Source of the DNA: Achromobacter aloeverae
Lineage (GTDB): Bacteria; Pseudomonadota; Gammaproteobacteria; Burkholderiales; Burkholderiaceae_B
Reading direction: 5' to 3'
Length of the DNA: 64,000 bases
Assembly: GCF_004121055.1 (NCBI RefSeq)
Contig: NZ_PYAL01000001.1
Span: forward strand, 1 to 64,000
Below, one piece after another: positions 1 to 8,805 of the stretch. The notes beneath the pieces were generated by a model. The model ran no database searches and was not told the origin of the DNA. It worked only from the letters and a program-made list of their open reading frames with translations. Numbering within the stretch: position 1 is the stretch's first letter; every line of letters starts with the position of its first letter. A program made the translations under genes and the position numbers.

Positions 1-2
1 CG

Positions 3-2303
3 TACACGCGGACCTACACCTACGACCTCGGCGGCAACCTCACTTCCCTAGGCAGCACCGATTGGACCGGTCCATCGGCCACGCGCAACCTGGTCGTGGG
101 TCGAACCAGCAATCGCGCCGTGTCCACAGCCAGATACCCAGGCGCGACGCAGGACAACATCGACACCTATTTCGATGCGGCGGGCAAGAGCATCTGCGTG
201 GATGGCAACGCCAACCAGCCCATGTACTGGACGCCCTTGCATCAGCTGTATTGCGTGGTCACCACCTATCGGACCTCAAGCGGGGGGAATGGCGCCTGGG
301 ACAACAGCGATCGCGAACAATACGCCTACGATGGCGATGGCCAGCGAGTGCGCAAGTACGGCAGCAGCCAGGCGGGCAGCGCCTGGAACCACGTCGACAC
401 CCGCTATCTTCCCGGCCTGGAGCTACGCAACGACACCGGCACGGGAGAGCAGCTGGAGGTCATCGTGCTGGACGACGGCGCGCGCGTGTTGAACTGGGCA
501 GGCGGCGCCGGAAAACCCACGAACATCCCCAACCTGCAACTGCGCTATCAATACAACGACCGCCAGAACTCCTGCACGATCGAAACGGACCAGGACGGCG
601 GCATCATCAGCCAGGAGGAGTATTACCCCTACGGCGGCACGGCGGTATTGGCATCGCGCACCACCAGCGAAGTCAATTACAAGTTCATCCGCTATTCCGG
701 CAAGGAGCGTGATGCGACTGGCCTTTATTACTACGGCCTGCGCTATTACCAGCCCTGGATAGGGCGATGGATCAACCCCGACCCCGCGGGTACGGTAGAC
801 AGCCAGAATCTCTATTGCATGGTGAACAACAACTCCGTCACCATGGTCGACGCTTACGGAACCATCGGAGAAAAACCGCGATCCACCATTTCGCCTGTTC
901 AGTCAGACGACGAAGGTGACGGCTCGAGTTCATGGTTGCACCCTGAGCCGGAGTTCGATCCAGAAGACGCCTGTCCCGGGCCAAGCTCGGCAGTATCGCC
1001 AACCGCCGACGATGACGTGCCGTCATACTACGCACCGGGATTCATTCCCCCTCTGTGCGCTCCCAGTACAAGCCGGGCAGCGGCATCGACCTTTGAGCAG
1101 ATCCTGCCATTCCATGCACCTGGAGCGGACGCCAGTACGAGCGAATTCGAGGCAGAACGGGCAGTTGCCTTGAACGATGCGCGCGTCGCCGTCACGTCGG
1201 CGCCCGCGGATCCGCCGTCGCCCAATCCACTGTCGGCCGGTCGGGTCGCGGATGAGGAGAGAAGCTTAAGGACGCAAATGGGCGAGTTCGGCATCGATTG
1301 GGTACCTTATTACTCGCATTGGACGCGAGGGAAGGAGCCTTGGGCCTGGGCATTGCACCCTTCGGTCAGGCAAGCAATCGAAGAGGATCATGGGCGTGCC
1401 GCCGGAGAGGCATGGGACTCCTTGGTGTCCTATGTCTATGACCGTGAATTTCAAGCCTTGGATAAATCTTTCTCCGAAAGATGGGCGTTCAAATTGCTCT
1501 GCGAAATTGCAGGGATACAGGATGATAAGTGGGACGAGAAAGTGGCCTCACTTATCGAGCGCGGGATGCGCCAGGGGGGAACGGGATATGTTTCGACCCA
1601 CGGCGATTTTGACGGGGCCGGCGAAAACTTTGAACAATGGATGACCGCGCAAGAAATCCGTTTTGGAACCTCGTCGCAACGGACTCCCCGCGAGCGCTAT
1701 GAGTACGATTACGCAGCCGGGCTGCGCCAGACCCATATATCCAATGAACTGGTGCATTTGAAATCCATAGTCACCTCCGCGCGCTCGGAACGCGCGACTT
1801 ATAGATACGAGACATTGGATCCACAGCGGCCTGGACACGAATTCAGAACCGAGATTTCCGAAAAGAAAATTCGGCTACTGACGGCGACCAGACCCCAGGA
1901 CTCGCCTGAGTATTCCGCGGATGACGTTACGCTCTTTCATATGGGCAAGGCCAGGGGCCGGGGACTCTCGCTTAAAGAGGTCGATTTCCTGCAGATAGAT
2001 AGCGACGCCACCGACGGTTCGTTAAAAGATCTGGTTGAGTACCGCGGCACCCATGTGCCTTTGCCCAGTCCGGCGTTCGGGATCTTTTGTGAGCGTTGGA
2101 GCCGCAACACGCCAGGGTTCGATGCCTTCATTTATCAGACGGATTTCGGAGCATACGTAAACACGTTAGTCGATCACATGGGGGCTTTTCCGACTGCGCT
2201 TTGGCGTCGTGACTACATGTTGAAGGATGATCCGAGACGCAGGACCGATCTATATATTTTTATAAAAAGGCGCGGAGGGGGCTGTCATTACTTAATGGCC
2301 TAG
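3..2303 (+). CDS. RHS/YD-repeat protein, TccC-like, 5' partial, with novel C-terminal tip
   Basis: The reading frame is open from the window edge, so the start lies upstream. The first ~290 residues visible carry YD-type repeats (YTYDLGGN) and then the RHS core: EYYPYGGT, a YSGKERDATGLYYYGLRYY stretch, GRWINPDPAGTVD and NLYCMVNNNSVTMVDAYG. This core is typical of TccC-type Tc-toxin C components and of polymorphic RHS toxins, where a shell encloses a C-terminal effector cut off after the core. What follows (about 480 residues from nt 861) is a Pro/Ser/Ala-rich linker to about nt 1260, then a domain I do not recognise. From about nt 1430 the coding is visibly richer in A and T than its surroundings, as expected for an exchanged tip. 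No same-strand immunity gene follows; the next gene is on the other strand. The effector activity is unknown. Confidence 0.85.
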   Translation, partial: YTRTYTYDLGGNLTSLGSTDWTGPSATRNLVVGRTSNRAVSTARYPGATQDNIDTYFDAAGKSICVDGNANQPMYWTPLHQLYCVVTTYRTSSGGNGAWDNSDREQYAYDGDGQRVRKYGSSQAGSAWNHVDTRYLPGLELRNDTGTGEQLEVIVLDDGARVLNWAGGAGKPTNIPNLQLRYQYNDRQNSCTIETDQDGGIISQEEYYPYGGTAVLASRTTSEVNYKFIRYSGKERDATGLYYYGLRYYQPWIGRWINPDPAGTVDSQNLYCMVNNNSVTMVDAYGTIGEKPRSTISPVQSDDEGDGSSSWLHPEPEFDPEDACPGPSSAVSPTADDDVPSYYAPGFIPPLCAPSTSRAAASTFEQILPFHAPGADASTSEFEAERAVALNDARVAVTSAPADPPSPNPLSAGRVADEERSLRTQMGEFGIDWVPYYSHWTRGKEPWAWALHPSVRQAIEEDHGRAAGEAWDSLVSYVYDREFQALDKSFSERWAFKLLCEIAGIQDDKWDEKVASLIERGMRQGGTGYVSTHGDFDGAGENFEQWMTAQEIRFGTSSQRTPRERYEYDYAAGLRQTHISNELVHLKSIVTSARSERATYRYETLDPQRPGHEFRTEISEKKIRLLTATRPQDSPEYSADDVTLFHMGKARGRGLSLKEVDFLQIDSDATDGSLKDLVEYRGTHVPLPSPAFGIFCERWSRNTPGFDAFIYQTDFGAYVNTLVDHMGAFPTALWRRDYMLKDDPRRRTDLYIFIKRRGGGCHYLMA

Positions 2304-2349
2304 GGATCGCCGTTCCAACAAGCCAGAATATTCAGCATCCCCCCACTGA

Positions 2350-3240
2350 TCACCGGCGTCGCCCCTGCCGCCTCTCGCGCAGCGCGATGTATACACCGCT
2401 ACCCGCGATGAAGACCGCGCCGGCGCAGGTCGCGAGGTCGGGTTGTTCATTCCAGATGGCCCAACCCAGGAGCGTCGCCCAGATGAGCCCGGTGTAGTCG
2501 AACGGCGCGACCACGGATGCGGGACCGATGCGAAAACCCTGGGTGATCAACGTCAACCCCAGGGTCGAGCACAAGGCCACGCCGGCGAAGTAGGGCGCAT
2601 GATCCCAGGCGGGCGACGTCCAGAACCAGGGCACGGCCAGGGCGCTCCAGACGCATTGCGCGGCGACGATATAGAACATGGTCGTCAGCATGCTTTCGCC
2701 GCCGCCGATGGCGCGCGCGGTGATCATCATCACGGCATACAGCAGCGCGGTGGCCAGCGGCCACAATGCGGCCATGTCGAAACTCGACGAGGTCGGCCGC
2801 ACGATGACCAGCACGCCGGCAAAACCCGCGGCGACCGCCATCCACCGGGCGCCATCGACCTGCTCCTTCAGCGCGAGCACCGACAGGGCCGTCACGAACA
2901 GCGGCGCGGCGAACGCGATGGCGGTGTTCTCGGCCAGCGGCAAATGCCGCAGGCCGATATAGAAACAACTGGCCGACACCATATTGAGCGCGCCGCGCAG
3001 CAGGTGTATCCATGGGAATTGCGTGCGCAGGCTGCGTCGGCCGCCAAGCGCGGTGACCGCGGCCAGCACCACGGGCAGCGCGATGGCCGCACGCATGAAA
3101 AGGATCTGGATCGGGCTGTAGAACTGGCCCAGCCATTTGGCCTGGGCATCGCTCAAGGTCAGGCAGAAAATTCCCGCTGTCACGCAGGCGATGCCGGCCA
3201 GCGGAGAGGGATGGCGTGTGGAGACTGTCATGCCGCGCAT
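2350..3240 (-). CDS. EamA-family (DMT) permease
   Basis: The 296-residue product is hydrophobic throughout and has the ten-helix, two-repeat layout of the drug/metabolite transporter superfamily (EamA). Recognisable pieces are the repeat-1 stretch LPLAENTAIAFAAPLFVTALS and the repeat-2 stretch GPASVVAPFDYTGLIWATLLG, both usual for RhaT/YdcZ-like inner-membrane carriers. A second in-frame ATG three codons in (MTVSTRH, 3231) could be the true start. The gene stands alone, convergent with the RHS gene and divergent from the hydrolase-fold gene. The substrate cannot be told from the sequence. Confidence 0.85.
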   Translation of the reverse strand: MRGMTVSTRHPSPLAGIACVTAGIFCLTLSDAQAKWLGQFYSPIQILFMRAAIALPVVLAAVTALGGRRSLRTQFPWIHLLRGALNMVSASCFYIGLRHLPLAENTAIAFAAPLFVTALSVLALKEQVDGARWMAVAAGFAGVLVIVRPTSSSFDMAALWPLATALLYAVMMITARAIGGGESMLTTMFYIVAAQCVWSALAVPWFWTSPAWDHAPYFAGVALCSTLGLTLITQGFRIGPASVVAPFDYTGLIWATLLGWAIWNEQPDLATCAGAVFIAGSGVYIALRERRQGRRR

Positions 3241-3406
3241 GATAGCTGCCTATTCCGGGCCAGGGCACCGGGCCAGGGCACCGGTCCGGATCGCCAGGCC
3301 AGATCGCCAGGGCGGGCGGCGCGCTCCCGCCAGCGCGCGATTTATCCTATGATCAGCCCCCTGTGGATCCCTCCCCGAGGATCCCGCAAGGCAGTAGGAG
3401 ACAGTC

Positions 3407-4303
3407 ATGAAGATCAAAATGGCGGCATTGGCGCTGGGGCTATCCTGCGGCTTCCTGGGCACGCACGCCGCACTGGCCGCGAATGCGAACCCGAATCCGC
3501 ACCTGAATGCCGACGCGGATGCCGCGCGCCATCACGTCCTGGTCCAGGCCGCCCCCGATGTCCGCATCGATGTGATCGAGGAAGGCAAGGGAACGCCGCT
3601 GGTGCTGCTGCCGTCGCGCGGCCGCGGCGCCGAGGATTTCGATGAGATCGCCCAGCGCCTGGCCGCACGGGGCTACCGGGTGCTGCGCCCGCAGCCGCGC
3701 GGCATCGGACAGAGCACCGGGCCGATGAAGAACATCACCTTGCACGACCTGGGCAATGACATCGCCGCGGTCATCCGCGACCAGGCGAGGCAGCCGGTGG
3801 TCATCGTCGGCCACGCGTTCGGCAACTGGGTCGCGCGCACGACCAGCGTCGATCATCCGGAACTCGTGCGCGGCGTCGCGATCGTCGCCGCCGCCGCCAA
3901 GCGCTATCCGGCTGGATTGAGCGAACACGTGGATCGCAGTTCGGATCTATCGCTGCCCGATGCGGAGAGGTTGAAGTCCCTGCAATTCGCGTTCTTCGCA
4001 CCGGGGCATGACGCCGGCGCCTGGCTGAAGGGCTGGTATCCGGAAGTCAATGAGAGCCAGCGCCTGGCGGGCAAGGCCACGAAGCAGTCCGACTGGTGGT
4101 CGGGCGGCAAGGCGCCGATGCTGGACTTGCAGGCTGGCCAGGACCCGTTCAAGCCGGCGTCCACGCGCAACGAGGTGAAGGACGAATTCGGCGCCCGCGT
4201 GACGCTGGTCGTCATCCCGGGCGCGGGCCATGCGCTGGTGCCCGAGGAGCCAGGCGCCGTGGTCGACGCGCTGGTCGATTGGGAGCGTTCGCTGCCGCAG
4301 TGA
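3407..4303 (+). CDS. Exported alpha/beta-hydrolase-fold protein lacking the nucleophile serine
   Basis: The 298-residue protein opens with a Sec signal peptide (positive MKIK, hydrophobic core, cleavage likely after AALA, residue ~24). The body is a typical alpha/beta-hydrolase fold: LVLLPSRGRGAEDFDEIA near residue 66, a nucleophile-elbow segment at 131-140, and a C-terminal histidine in PGAGHALVPEEPG. The elbow reads G135-H-A137-F-G139, so the usual Ser of GxSxG is Ala. That suggests a non-hydrolytic role or unusual chemistry. I believe related proteobacterial proteins share this GHAFG elbow, but could not check. A purine-rich stretch (GGAGACAG) just before the ATG fits a ribosome site. Confidence 0.85.
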   Translation: MKIKMAALALGLSCGFLGTHAALAANANPNPHLNADADAARHHVLVQAAPDVRIDVIEEGKGTPLVLLPSRGRGAEDFDEIAQRLAARGYRVLRPQPRGIGQSTGPMKNITLHDLGNDIAAVIRDQARQPVVIVGHAFGNWVARTTSVDHPELVRGVAIVAAAAKRYPAGLSEHVDRSSDLSLPDAERLKSLQFAFFAPGHDAGAWLKGWYPEVNESQRLAGKATKQSDWWSGGKAPMLDLQAGQDPFKPASTRNEVKDEFGARVTLVVIPGAGHALVPEEPGAVVDALVDWERSLPQ

Positions 4304-4315
4304 CCGTGGGGGTGT

Positions 4316-4816
4316 TCAGCCGCTGTTGCCGAAGCCGCCGGCGGCCCAGTCCGAGGCGCGCTGCGCGTTCAGCTTGTAGGTGGGAGCGACGCGGATCTCG
4401 GCCAGTTGCTCGCCGGATGCATCGTAGGCGCTGAGCAGGGCGTAGGGGTCGTCCTCGTCGGGAACGATGTCCAGCTTGACGGTCAAGCGCCCATCGGCGG
4501 TATCTATCCGCACGCTCTTGTGCAGCGTGGCGTGCAATTGCTGTTCATGGCGGCGCAGGACTTCATTGGCCGTCTTGACCAGGGTGAAGAACGCGGGCGG
4601 GTCCAGCGGCTTGGGATTCTTCTTGTCGCGGCCCATGGTCCAGGGCCCGACCAGGGCCGGCTCGGACTGCCCGTCCTGGGTCATTTCCACGGCCCAGCCG
4701 TCATCGTCCTCGTTCTTGATGACGCGCGCGGTCCAGCCGTCGTCGCGCCACAACCTGGCTTCCTGGATCTTGCGATCTTCGCCGGCATCCGCGTCCGGGC
4801 TTTCGATATCGTTCAC
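4316..4816 (-). CDS. Conserved hypothetical protein, ~166 aa
   Basis: The frame encodes a soluble, acidic, Trp-containing protein without signal peptide or membrane segment. I do not recognise a named domain. Visible features are a WRDDGWTARVIKNEDDDGWAVEM segment, a GPWTMGRDKKNPKPLD segment and a C-terminal beta-rich part (RLTVKLDIVPDEDDPYALLSAYD). I place the start at GTG 4816 because AGGAG lies ten bases upstream on the minus strand. In-frame ATGs at 4858 and 4861 would add about 15 residues but have no clear ribosome site. It is convergent with the hydrolase-fold gene, twelve bases apart. Confidence 0.7.
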   Translation of the reverse strand: MNDIESPDADAGEDRKIQEARLWRDDGWTARVIKNEDDDGWAVEMTQDGQSEPALVGPWTMGRDKKNPKPLDPPAFFTLVKTANEVLRRHEQQLHATLHKSVRIDTADGRLTVKLDIVPDEDDPYALLSAYDASGEQLAEIRVAPTYKLNAQRASDWAAGGFGNSG

Positions 4817-5040
4817 TGCGGGACTGCTCCTGGATTCTTTGGTCCGTAGTACAGGCATCATACCGTGCGCCCGTGGGCAGTCGCCCGTGGCGACGCTTTC
4901 CGGAGCGGGTTCCCGGCGGCCTTGCCGCAGGTCCGGCGCGACGGCGCGCAACAGCGGCGCGTGCCGCGGCGTTCCAGGTAGCGGGACGTCAGCGCCGGGC
5001 AGCGGCGCCATATCCTCGCCTCGGCCCAGGCTGGACGGAG

Positions 5041-5916
5041 TCAAAGCGGCAGGTTCGCCGCCGCGCTTTCCATCACCACCTGTCGCAGCCGTGACAAGGC
5101 GGGGGTCGCGTCCCGTCCGCCGCCATGCAGGCACAGTTCGACAACCGGCAAGGGCGGCAGGCCTTGCGTCTCGCCCAGGCACTTCAACGAAGGCGGAAGC
5201 CCGGCCGCCGTCCGCAAGGTAATGCCCAGGCCCGCCGCGACGCCGGACCACAGGCTGTTCAGGCTCGCGGTGGTATAGGCCAGCCGCCACGGAATGTTCG
5301 CCTTGTCCAGCGCGGCCAGGCCGGCGCGGCGAAAGAAGCAGGGCGGGTTGTACAAGGCCAGGTCCAGGGGCGCGCGCGGGTCCAGGACCTGGCCAGCCGC
5401 GGCCGGGCCGATCCATGTCATGGGCAGCGTGGCGACAGGCTCGGCGTCGGGGCGCTTTTCATAGCCCATGGCCAATACGAGGTCGAGCTCGCCGCGGTCC
5501 AGCCGTTCCAGCAAGGCGCCGTTGCGTTCGACGGCAACCTCCACGCGGACCCCCGGATGCGTTCGCTTGAAATGCCCCAGCGCCACCGGCAACCAGGTCT
5601 CCGCGAAATCGCCGGGCAGGCCAAAGCGCACGGCGCCCGCGAGGGAGGCGCCGCGCACCGCGCGCAGCACTTCATCATTGAGATCCAGTATGCGGCGCGC
5701 GTAGGACAGCAGTTGCTCGCCGGGCTCCGTCAAGGCCAGGCCGCGTCCTTGCCGTCGCAAGAGCGGCTGGCCGACCTGTTCTTCCAGCTTGCGCATCTGC
5801 TGGCTGACGGCGGAAGGCGAACGGCCGATCTTTTCCGCCGCGCGTAGCAGACTTCCCAACTGCTGGGCGACCAGGAACGTCCTTAACGCGTCCATATCAA
5901 GATTGGGCAAGGCCAT
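5041..5916 (-). CDS. LysR-family transcriptional regulator
   Basis: The product has 291 residues, the usual LysR length. An N-terminal winged helix-turn-helix is clear (MDALRTFLVAQQLGSLLRAAEKIGRSPSAVSQQMRKLEEQ, residues ~8-47, then LLRRQGRGLALTEPGEQLL). The effector-binding domain follows (VRFGLPGDFAETWLPVALGHF, then RLDRGELDLVLAMGYEKRP). It is divergent from the lipocalin-like gene at 6077, so that gene is one plausible target. The inducer is unknown. Confidence 0.9.
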   Translation of the reverse strand: MALPNLDMDALRTFLVAQQLGSLLRAAEKIGRSPSAVSQQMRKLEEQVGQPLLRRQGRGLALTEPGEQLLSYARRILDLNDEVLRAVRGASLAGAVRFGLPGDFAETWLPVALGHFKRTHPGVRVEVAVERNGALLERLDRGELDLVLAMGYEKRPDAEPVATLPMTWIGPAAAGQVLDPRAPLDLALYNPPCFFRRAGLAALDKANIPWRLAYTTASLNSLWSGVAAGLGITLRTAAGLPPSLKCLGETQGLPPLPVVELCLHGGGRDATPALSRLRQVVMESAAANLPL

Positions 5917-6076
5917 GATGCGGTTTTACTGAAGCAAGGGTGTTGAATTATCGCATCCACGCCCCGCCCGAGTGCCTATCATCAAAGGCTGCGGTACTGG
6001 GTCCCGGACCGGCATTCATGCCTGCATCGCGCCGGGACCAGGCCGCACATCCACTCGATTTGCTTTTGGAGCAGTC

Positions 6077-6595
6077 ATGCATCGTCGAACGATTTTCAAG
6101 CACGGCGCGGTAGGCGCCTTTTTTCTTGCCAGCATCCTGTCAGGCGTGGCCGCGCAGGCGGAGCCGCGGCCTGCCCGCAGTCCCCTGGCGGGCACGTGGA
6201 CCCTGGTGGCGGCGGATGTCCAGCATCCAGACGGTACGCGGGGCCGCGACTATGGCGCGGCGCCCAAGGGCTTGCTGGTCATCGACGCGCAGGGCCGCTA
6301 TTCCCTGCAGATCTTCAAGGCGGAGCGCCCGCGTTTCGCTTCACCCGACAAGGCAGCGGCCACGCCGGAGGAGTACAAGGCCGCCGCCATGGGATCGAGT
6401 ACGCACTTCGGCACCGTCAGCGTCGATGGGGCCGACCACACGCTGACCTTTCACATCCAGAACGCCTCCTTTCCCAACTGGGAGGGGCAGGAGCAGAAAC
6501 GAAGCTATGACTTGAAGGACGGCGTGCTGAGTTATCGCGTAACGGCGCGTCCCAACGGCGACGTGCCCATTTCAATCTGGCGGCGCCTGAATTGA
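6077..6595 (+). CDS. Exported lipocalin-like domain protein
   Basis: The 172-residue protein starts at ATG 6077, preceded by GGAG six bases upstream. The N-terminus is a signal peptide (MHRRTIFKHGAVGAFFLASILSG, Ala-rich cleavage site near VAAQA, residue ~27). The mature part begins SPLAGTWTLVAADVQHPDGTRGRDYG, has GLLVIDAQGRYSLQIF, and ends TARPNGDVPISIWRRL; this matches the lipocalin-like beta-barrel family (Lipocalin_5). Such proteins are thought to bind small hydrophobic ligands in the periplasm. Its last 24 bases overlap the 3' end of the convergent PucR-type gene. Confidence 0.8.
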   Translation: MHRRTIFKHGAVGAFFLASILSGVAAQAEPRPARSPLAGTWTLVAADVQHPDGTRGRDYGAAPKGLLVIDAQGRYSLQIFKAERPRFASPDKAAATPEEYKAAAMGSSTHFGTVSVDGADHTLTFHIQNASFPNWEGQEQKRSYDLKDGVLSYRVTARPNGDVPISIWRRLN

Positions 6596-8614
6596 GCCAC
6601 GGGGGCGGCCGGTAGCGGGCGCCCCCGCCACATCCAGGGTCCAGAGCCGCAAGGCAAGATGGATTTCCAATGCCCGGTGGGCGTCGTTCCAGACGGCGCC
6701 GATCAGCGCCCCGATACTGGCCAGCCGTTGACGCATGGTGTTGACGTGGATGCCCAGCTGGGCGGCGGTGACGGAAGCGTTCTGGCGGTTGTCCAGGTAG
6801 GCGAGCAGGGTGGCCGCCAAGTCGGTGCCGCGCTTGCGGTCGTGGTCGACGAGCGGGCCGATGGCCGTGTCCAGGAACTGGGCCAGGCTGGCGCGATCCT
6901 GCGTTTCGAACAGGATGGAATACACCGCCATCTCGTTCTGGGCCACGATGCGGCCACGCATGCCCAGGCGGCCCACCACGGCAAGGGCGCGCCGAAGCGC
7001 GGCATATAGCGCCGGCAGTTCCGCGGCGCCGTGCGCCGGGCGGGACACCACGCCGCGATAGGCGGTCCCCACGGCGCGCCGGGCATGGTCCTCGACGGCC
7101 GCGCGCAGCGCTTCGGCGTGCGCGGCGCCGCAGACCAGGGTCAGGACGCCGTCGATCTCGTCCAGCGCCACCCCGGGCAGCACCAGGCTGGCGCGCAGCC
7201 GGCGCGCCATGAAGCCGGCCCCGGACGGGTCCAGCTCCACCAGCATCAAGGCCAGCGGCCGCGCCAGGTCCAGCCCGAAGCGCTCGGCGCGGTCGCGCGC
7301 CAGCGCGGGCTCGCCCTGGCGCGGCGAGACCAGCGTGCGCAATAGTTCGGAGACCGCGCGGCTCTTGCTGGCCTCCATGCGTTCCTGCGAAAGCAGCACG
7401 GTGCCGATGACGCTGCTGCTACGTTCAAACGTACGGACGAAGCTGTCGCGCATGTCTTCCCGCCGGAACAGCAGGACCGCGCCCAGCACGCCGTCGCCGC
7501 CGATGACGGCGATGCCGCGGCACAGCTCGCCGTCGCTTTCATAGGCGATGGTCGAGCGGCCGGCGCGGCGGCTTTCACGCAAGGCCTGGGTCAAGTCGGC
7601 GCTATGCGCACCGTAGGGTTCGTAGCGGCGGGCCGCCGTGCCGGTATAGTCCGGGGCGTCGGCGCCGCCGATCACCTGTAGCGCCTCGTCCAGGACCAGG
7701 ATGCTGCCTTGCAACAGTTGCGCGATCGACTGGCACAGTTCGCCCAGGGAAGCGCCGCGCGCCAGCAGGGACGTCAGCTGTTCGTGGGCTTCCACCGCGG
7801 CCTGGACATCGCGCGCGTGACGCTCCAGTTCGGCGCGCGCGAGGTCGGCGCGCTCGACGGCGGCCTGGGCGTCGGCGAAGGCCTTGGCGTTGTGGATGGC
7901 GACCGCGGCATGGGTCGCCAGCGTGCACAGTATGGAGACGTTCAGCGCGGTATGCGTGCGGTGGTAGCGGTCGGCGACGAAAAGCAGGCCGATGACATCG
8001 TCATTCCAGATCAAGGGCACGCCCACCAGCGCGCCCACCCCCTCGTCGCGGAAGATATCGTCCAGGTCCGCGTCGTGGGTGAAGCGGTTGTCGTGCAGAT
8101 AGTCCGGCGTGGAAAAGGGCATGCGGGTCGACATGACGATGCCCGCCACGCCCCGGTCGCGCTTCGCCGTCATCCTGCCCGTGCGCGTGGCGATCGCCCC
8201 GTCGGCCACCACCACCTTGAATTCTCCTATGGCCGCATCGTAGATGGTGAGCCAGCACAGGTGCGCGCGCAGCAGGTCGCGCGCGCGGGTGACGATGGCC
8301 TTCAGCAGCTCCGGCAGGTCCAAGCGCGCGGACAGGTCCTGCGCCGATTCGATGACGGCGAGCATGCCGCGCTCGCGCTGCTCGTGCTGGTCGAGCCGGT
8401 TGCGCAGGGCCATCGCCATGCGCGCCAGCTCGATCAGGCCCTGCTTGCGCGCCATCGCGTCGGGGAGCGCTTCGAGGGCGGCAAGGCGGGTGGCGAATTC
8501 CTGCGCGGGGGCATTGCCGTTCAGCAGGGCCAGCAGCTCGCCGACCACCGATTCCGCCGGGTAGGGGGCCGGGGCGGCCATGGTCTCGCCGGGGACGGGG
8601 GAAGGAAGCGTCAT
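6572..8614 (-). CDS. GAF-domain transcriptional regulator with PucR-type C-terminal HTH
   Basis: The product is about 680 residues from ATG 8614. After a short helical region comes a GAF domain (SAQDLSARLDLPELLKAIV, RDLLRAHLCWLTIYD, RGVAGIVMSTRMPFSTPDYL, GVGALVGVPLIWNDDVIGLLFVADRY; residues ~110-255) and a coiled-coil stretch. The C-terminus carries the PucR/CdaR helix-turn-helix (LLAYLDNRQNASVTAAQLGIHVNTMRQRLASIGALIG). Family members are small-molecule-responsive activators of adjacent catabolic genes. It is divergent from the SDR-Liv-BKACE operon starting at 8806, which makes that operon its likely target. The start is uncertain: ATG 8581 is an alternative and no strong ribosome site was seen for either. 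Confidence 0.88.
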   Translation of the reverse strand: MTLPSPVPGETMAAPAPYPAESVVGELLALLNGNAPAQEFATRLAALEALPDAMARKQGLIELARMAMALRNRLDQHEQRERGMLAVIESAQDLSARLDLPELLKAIVTRARDLLRAHLCWLTIYDAAIGEFKVVVADGAIATRTGRMTAKRDRGVAGIVMSTRMPFSTPDYLHDNRFTHDADLDDIFRDEGVGALVGVPLIWNDDVIGLLFVADRYHRTHTALNVSILCTLATHAAVAIHNAKAFADAQAAVERADLARAELERHARDVQAAVEAHEQLTSLLARGASLGELCQSIAQLLQGSILVLDEALQVIGGADAPDYTGTAARRYEPYGAHSADLTQALRESRRAGRSTIAYESDGELCRGIAVIGGDGVLGAVLLFRREDMRDSFVRTFERSSSVIGTVLLSQERMEASKSRAVSELLRTLVSPRQGEPALARDRAERFGLDLARPLALMLVELDPSGAGFMARRLRASLVLPGVALDEIDGVLTLVCGAAHAEALRAAVEDHARRAVGTAYRGVVSRPAHGAAELPALYAALRRALAVVGRLGMRGRIVAQNEMAVYSILFETQDRASLAQFLDTAIGPLVDHDRKRGTDLAATLLAYLDNRQNASVTAAQLGIHVNTMRQRLASIGALIGAVWNDAHRALEIHLALRLWTLDVAGAPATGRPRGSIQAPPD

Positions 8615-8805
8615 GGTGGGACGGGGCCTGGGTTGGGTGGGCAGGAGAGCCAGGAAAGACCTTGCGTGGCGGCGCGGCGACGGAGGCAGTCCCTGCACAA
8701 AGTGCAAACATCATATCAAGAAGGGCAATCCTATGTGCATGACGCACATAGTCCTGGCCCGGTATTCGGTGGACACTGCTGCTACAAGATCATGGAGACA
8801 AGCAG

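Noticed and set aside
2443-3645. Open frame of 400 codons on the plus strand
   Set aside because: It is antisense to the EamA permease and overlaps the start of the hydrolase-fold gene; the composition is typical of a shadow.
6600-6627. Hairpin CGGGGGCG/CGCCCCCG as terminator of the lipocalin-like gene
   Set aside because: It has no T-run and lies inside the coding end of the convergent PucR-type gene.
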